NCBI GenBank assembly: GCA_017420125.1
Contig: JAFOJR010000033.1
Location: 1-7,880, forward strand
From: Oscillospiraceae bacterium
GTDB lineage: Bacteria > Bacillota > Clostridia > Oscillospirales > Oscillospiraceae
Length of the DNA: 7,880 nucleotides
Reading direction: 5' to 3'
Position 1 is the first letter of the stretch, and the number at the start of each line of letters is the position of its first letter. The position numbers and the translations under genes are program-made. A model generated the notes under the pieces. That model had not been told where the DNA came from, did no database searches, and saw only the letters and a list, made by a program, of their open reading frames with translations. Positions 7,038 through 7,880 of this stretch are shown piece by piece.

Positions 7038-7880
7038 TTATTTTCTCCCTTCCCTTTCACTCAGTTTGACCATGTAAATGGGTTTCTTTCGTTTTTCCGG
7101 CGGCTTGCAGGGGTATTCTCCGGTAAAGCATGCCGTACAGAATCCCTCGCCTGCCTCCTCCGCAATGTGCAACACGTTTTCCGTGCTGAGGTAGCCCAAA
7201 GAATCTACGTCGATCACTTTTGCGATTTCTTCCAGGGGATATTGATTGGCAATCAGCCGTTCCGGCGAGTCAATATCGGTACCGAAGTAACACGGATACA
7301 AAAAGGGTGGTGCGGAAGAACGCATATGAATTTCCTTTGCGCCTGCTTCCCGCAAAAGTTTCACAATTCTTGCAATGGTGGTGCCGCGGACAATGGAATC
7401 GTCAATCAGCACAATCCGTTTGCCTTTCACCGCCGCACCGACTGCATTCAGTTTAATCCGCACCAGATTTTCCCGCTGGGACTGTCCCGGTTGGATAAAA
7501 GTGCGGCCGATATACTTATTTTTGATGAAACCTAACCCGTAGGGGATCCCAGATGCACGAGAATAGCCAATCGCGGCATCAATCCCGGAATCCGGTACAC
7601 CCACCACCAGATCTGCCTCAACCGGATGTTCCTGCGCCAAAAATGCACCGGCACGCTGGCGGGCCAGATGTACAGAACAGCCGTCCAGAACGGAATCCGG
7701 TCTGGCAAAATAGATGTATTCAAAAACACAAAGAGAGCGCTTGACCTGGTCACAGTGGTCCGTTACAGAACGAACTCCTGCATCGTTTACCACCACAATC
7801 TCCCCCGGCTTTACATCCCGGATAAACTCCGCGCCGATACTGTCCAATGCACAGGTTTCGGAAGCGAATACCACGTCATC
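7038..7880 (-). CDS. purF: Amidophosphoribosyltransferase (glutamine PRPP amidotransferase), C-terminal 280 residues; 5' end beyond the window
   Basis: Catalyses the committed step of purine synthesis: PRPP plus glutamine gives 5-phosphoribosylamine. The visible part begins inside the gene (DDVVFASETCAL), so about 190-200 residues are missing, including the propeptide and the Ntn glutaminase domain with its catalytic Cys1. What is seen is the phosphoribosyltransferase domain: EYIYFARPDS at fragment residues 54-63, VPDSG at 95-99 and the PRPP loop VLIDDSIVRGTT at 157-168. Four cysteines sit where the Bacillus-type enzyme binds a [4Fe-4S] cluster: C51 (SLCVFEYIYF), C197 (LYPCYFGTDI), and C248 and C251 (FCTACFTGEYP). 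This marks the oxygen-sensitive iron-sulfur form, unlike the cluster-free E. coli enzyme. It ends in TAA only 3 bases before purM. A GTG at 7874 is internal sequence, not the true start. The family assignment is very secure. Confidence 0.97.
   Translation of the reverse strand, partial: DDVVFASETCALDSIGAEFIRDVKPGEIVVVNDAGVRSVTDHCDQVKRSLCVFEYIYFARPDSVLDGCSVHLARQRAGAFLAQEHPVEADLVVGVPDSGIDAAIGYSRASGIPYGLGFIKNKYIGRTFIQPGQSQRENLVRIKLNAVGAAVKGKRIVLIDDSIVRGTTIARIVKLLREAGAKEIHMRSSAPPFLYPCYFGTDIDSPERLIANQYPLEEIAKVIDVDSLGYLSTENVLHIAEEAGEGFCTACFTGEYPCKPPEKRKKPIYMVKLSEREGRK
7045..7051 (-). promoter_or_regulatory. Ribosome binding site of purM
   Basis: On the minus strand AAGGGAG lies 10 bases before the purM ATG and inside the last codons of purF. 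It fits a Shine-Dalgarno site and supports the start at 7034. Confidence 0.75.

Noticed and set aside
7872..7874. A GTG that could be read as the start of a short protein at 7874.
   Set aside because: The frame stays open to the window edge (Asp-Asp upstream), and the residues VVFASETCAL are internal PurF sequence. The true start is beyond 7880.
1..7880. Search for a hidden system: CRISPR repeats, insertion sequences, tRNA or rRNA, riboswitch-like structures, toxin-antitoxin or phage genes.
   Set aside because: Conserved purine genes cover the window almost base to base, and I saw no repeat array, transposase, terminal inverted repeats or RNA gene. A purine riboswitch or PurR site, if any, would be upstream of purF or an earlier gene, outside the window.

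Overview
The window is a single, tightly packed block of de novo purine biosynthesis genes, all read on the minus strand, so transcription runs from position 7880 towards position 1. In transcription order it holds purF (5' end outside the window), purM, purN, an archaeal-type IMP cyclohydrolase (purO-like), a stand-alone AICAR transformylase (purH without its usual cyclohydrolase half), purD, and the first 740 codons of a large single-chain FGAM synthase, purL (3' end outside the window). There is no non-coding stretch longer than about 13 bases. I see no promoter, terminator, RNA gene, mobile element, CRISPR array or long repeat. The cluster's promoter and any purine-responsive control should lie beyond position 7880, and its terminator beyond position 1.

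Together the genes cover most of the route from PRPP to IMP: PurF makes phosphoribosylamine, PurD makes GAR, PurN makes FGAR, PurL makes FGAM, PurM makes AIR, the PurH-like protein formylates AICAR to FAICAR, and the PurO-like protein closes the ring to IMP. The CAIR/SAICAR steps (purE/purK, purC, purB) are not in the window. No separate purQ or purS is seen here, and none is expected, because the PurL belongs by sequence to the long fused form that normally carries its own glutaminase domain at the C terminus.

The window suggests an anaerobic Firmicute of the Clostridia, most likely Oscillospiraceae/Ruminococcaceae and possibly gut-associated. The reasons are the clostridial long-form PurL, the iron-sulfur (Bacillus-type) PurF, the clostridial-style PurN loop, the split of the last two steps into purO-like plus AICAR transformylase, mid-range base composition and strong AGGAGG-type ribosome binding sites. 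This assignment is an inference from gene content, not from a marker gene.

The most notable point is the end of the pathway. The usual bacterial bifunctional PurH is absent here. In its place are an IMP cyclohydrolase of the family first described in archaea and a 391-residue formyltransferase whose sequence resembles the animal ATIC transformylase domain more than the E. coli one. The arrangement is probably known from Clostridia, so it is interesting rather than an undescribed system. Nothing else in the window looks like a new biological system.
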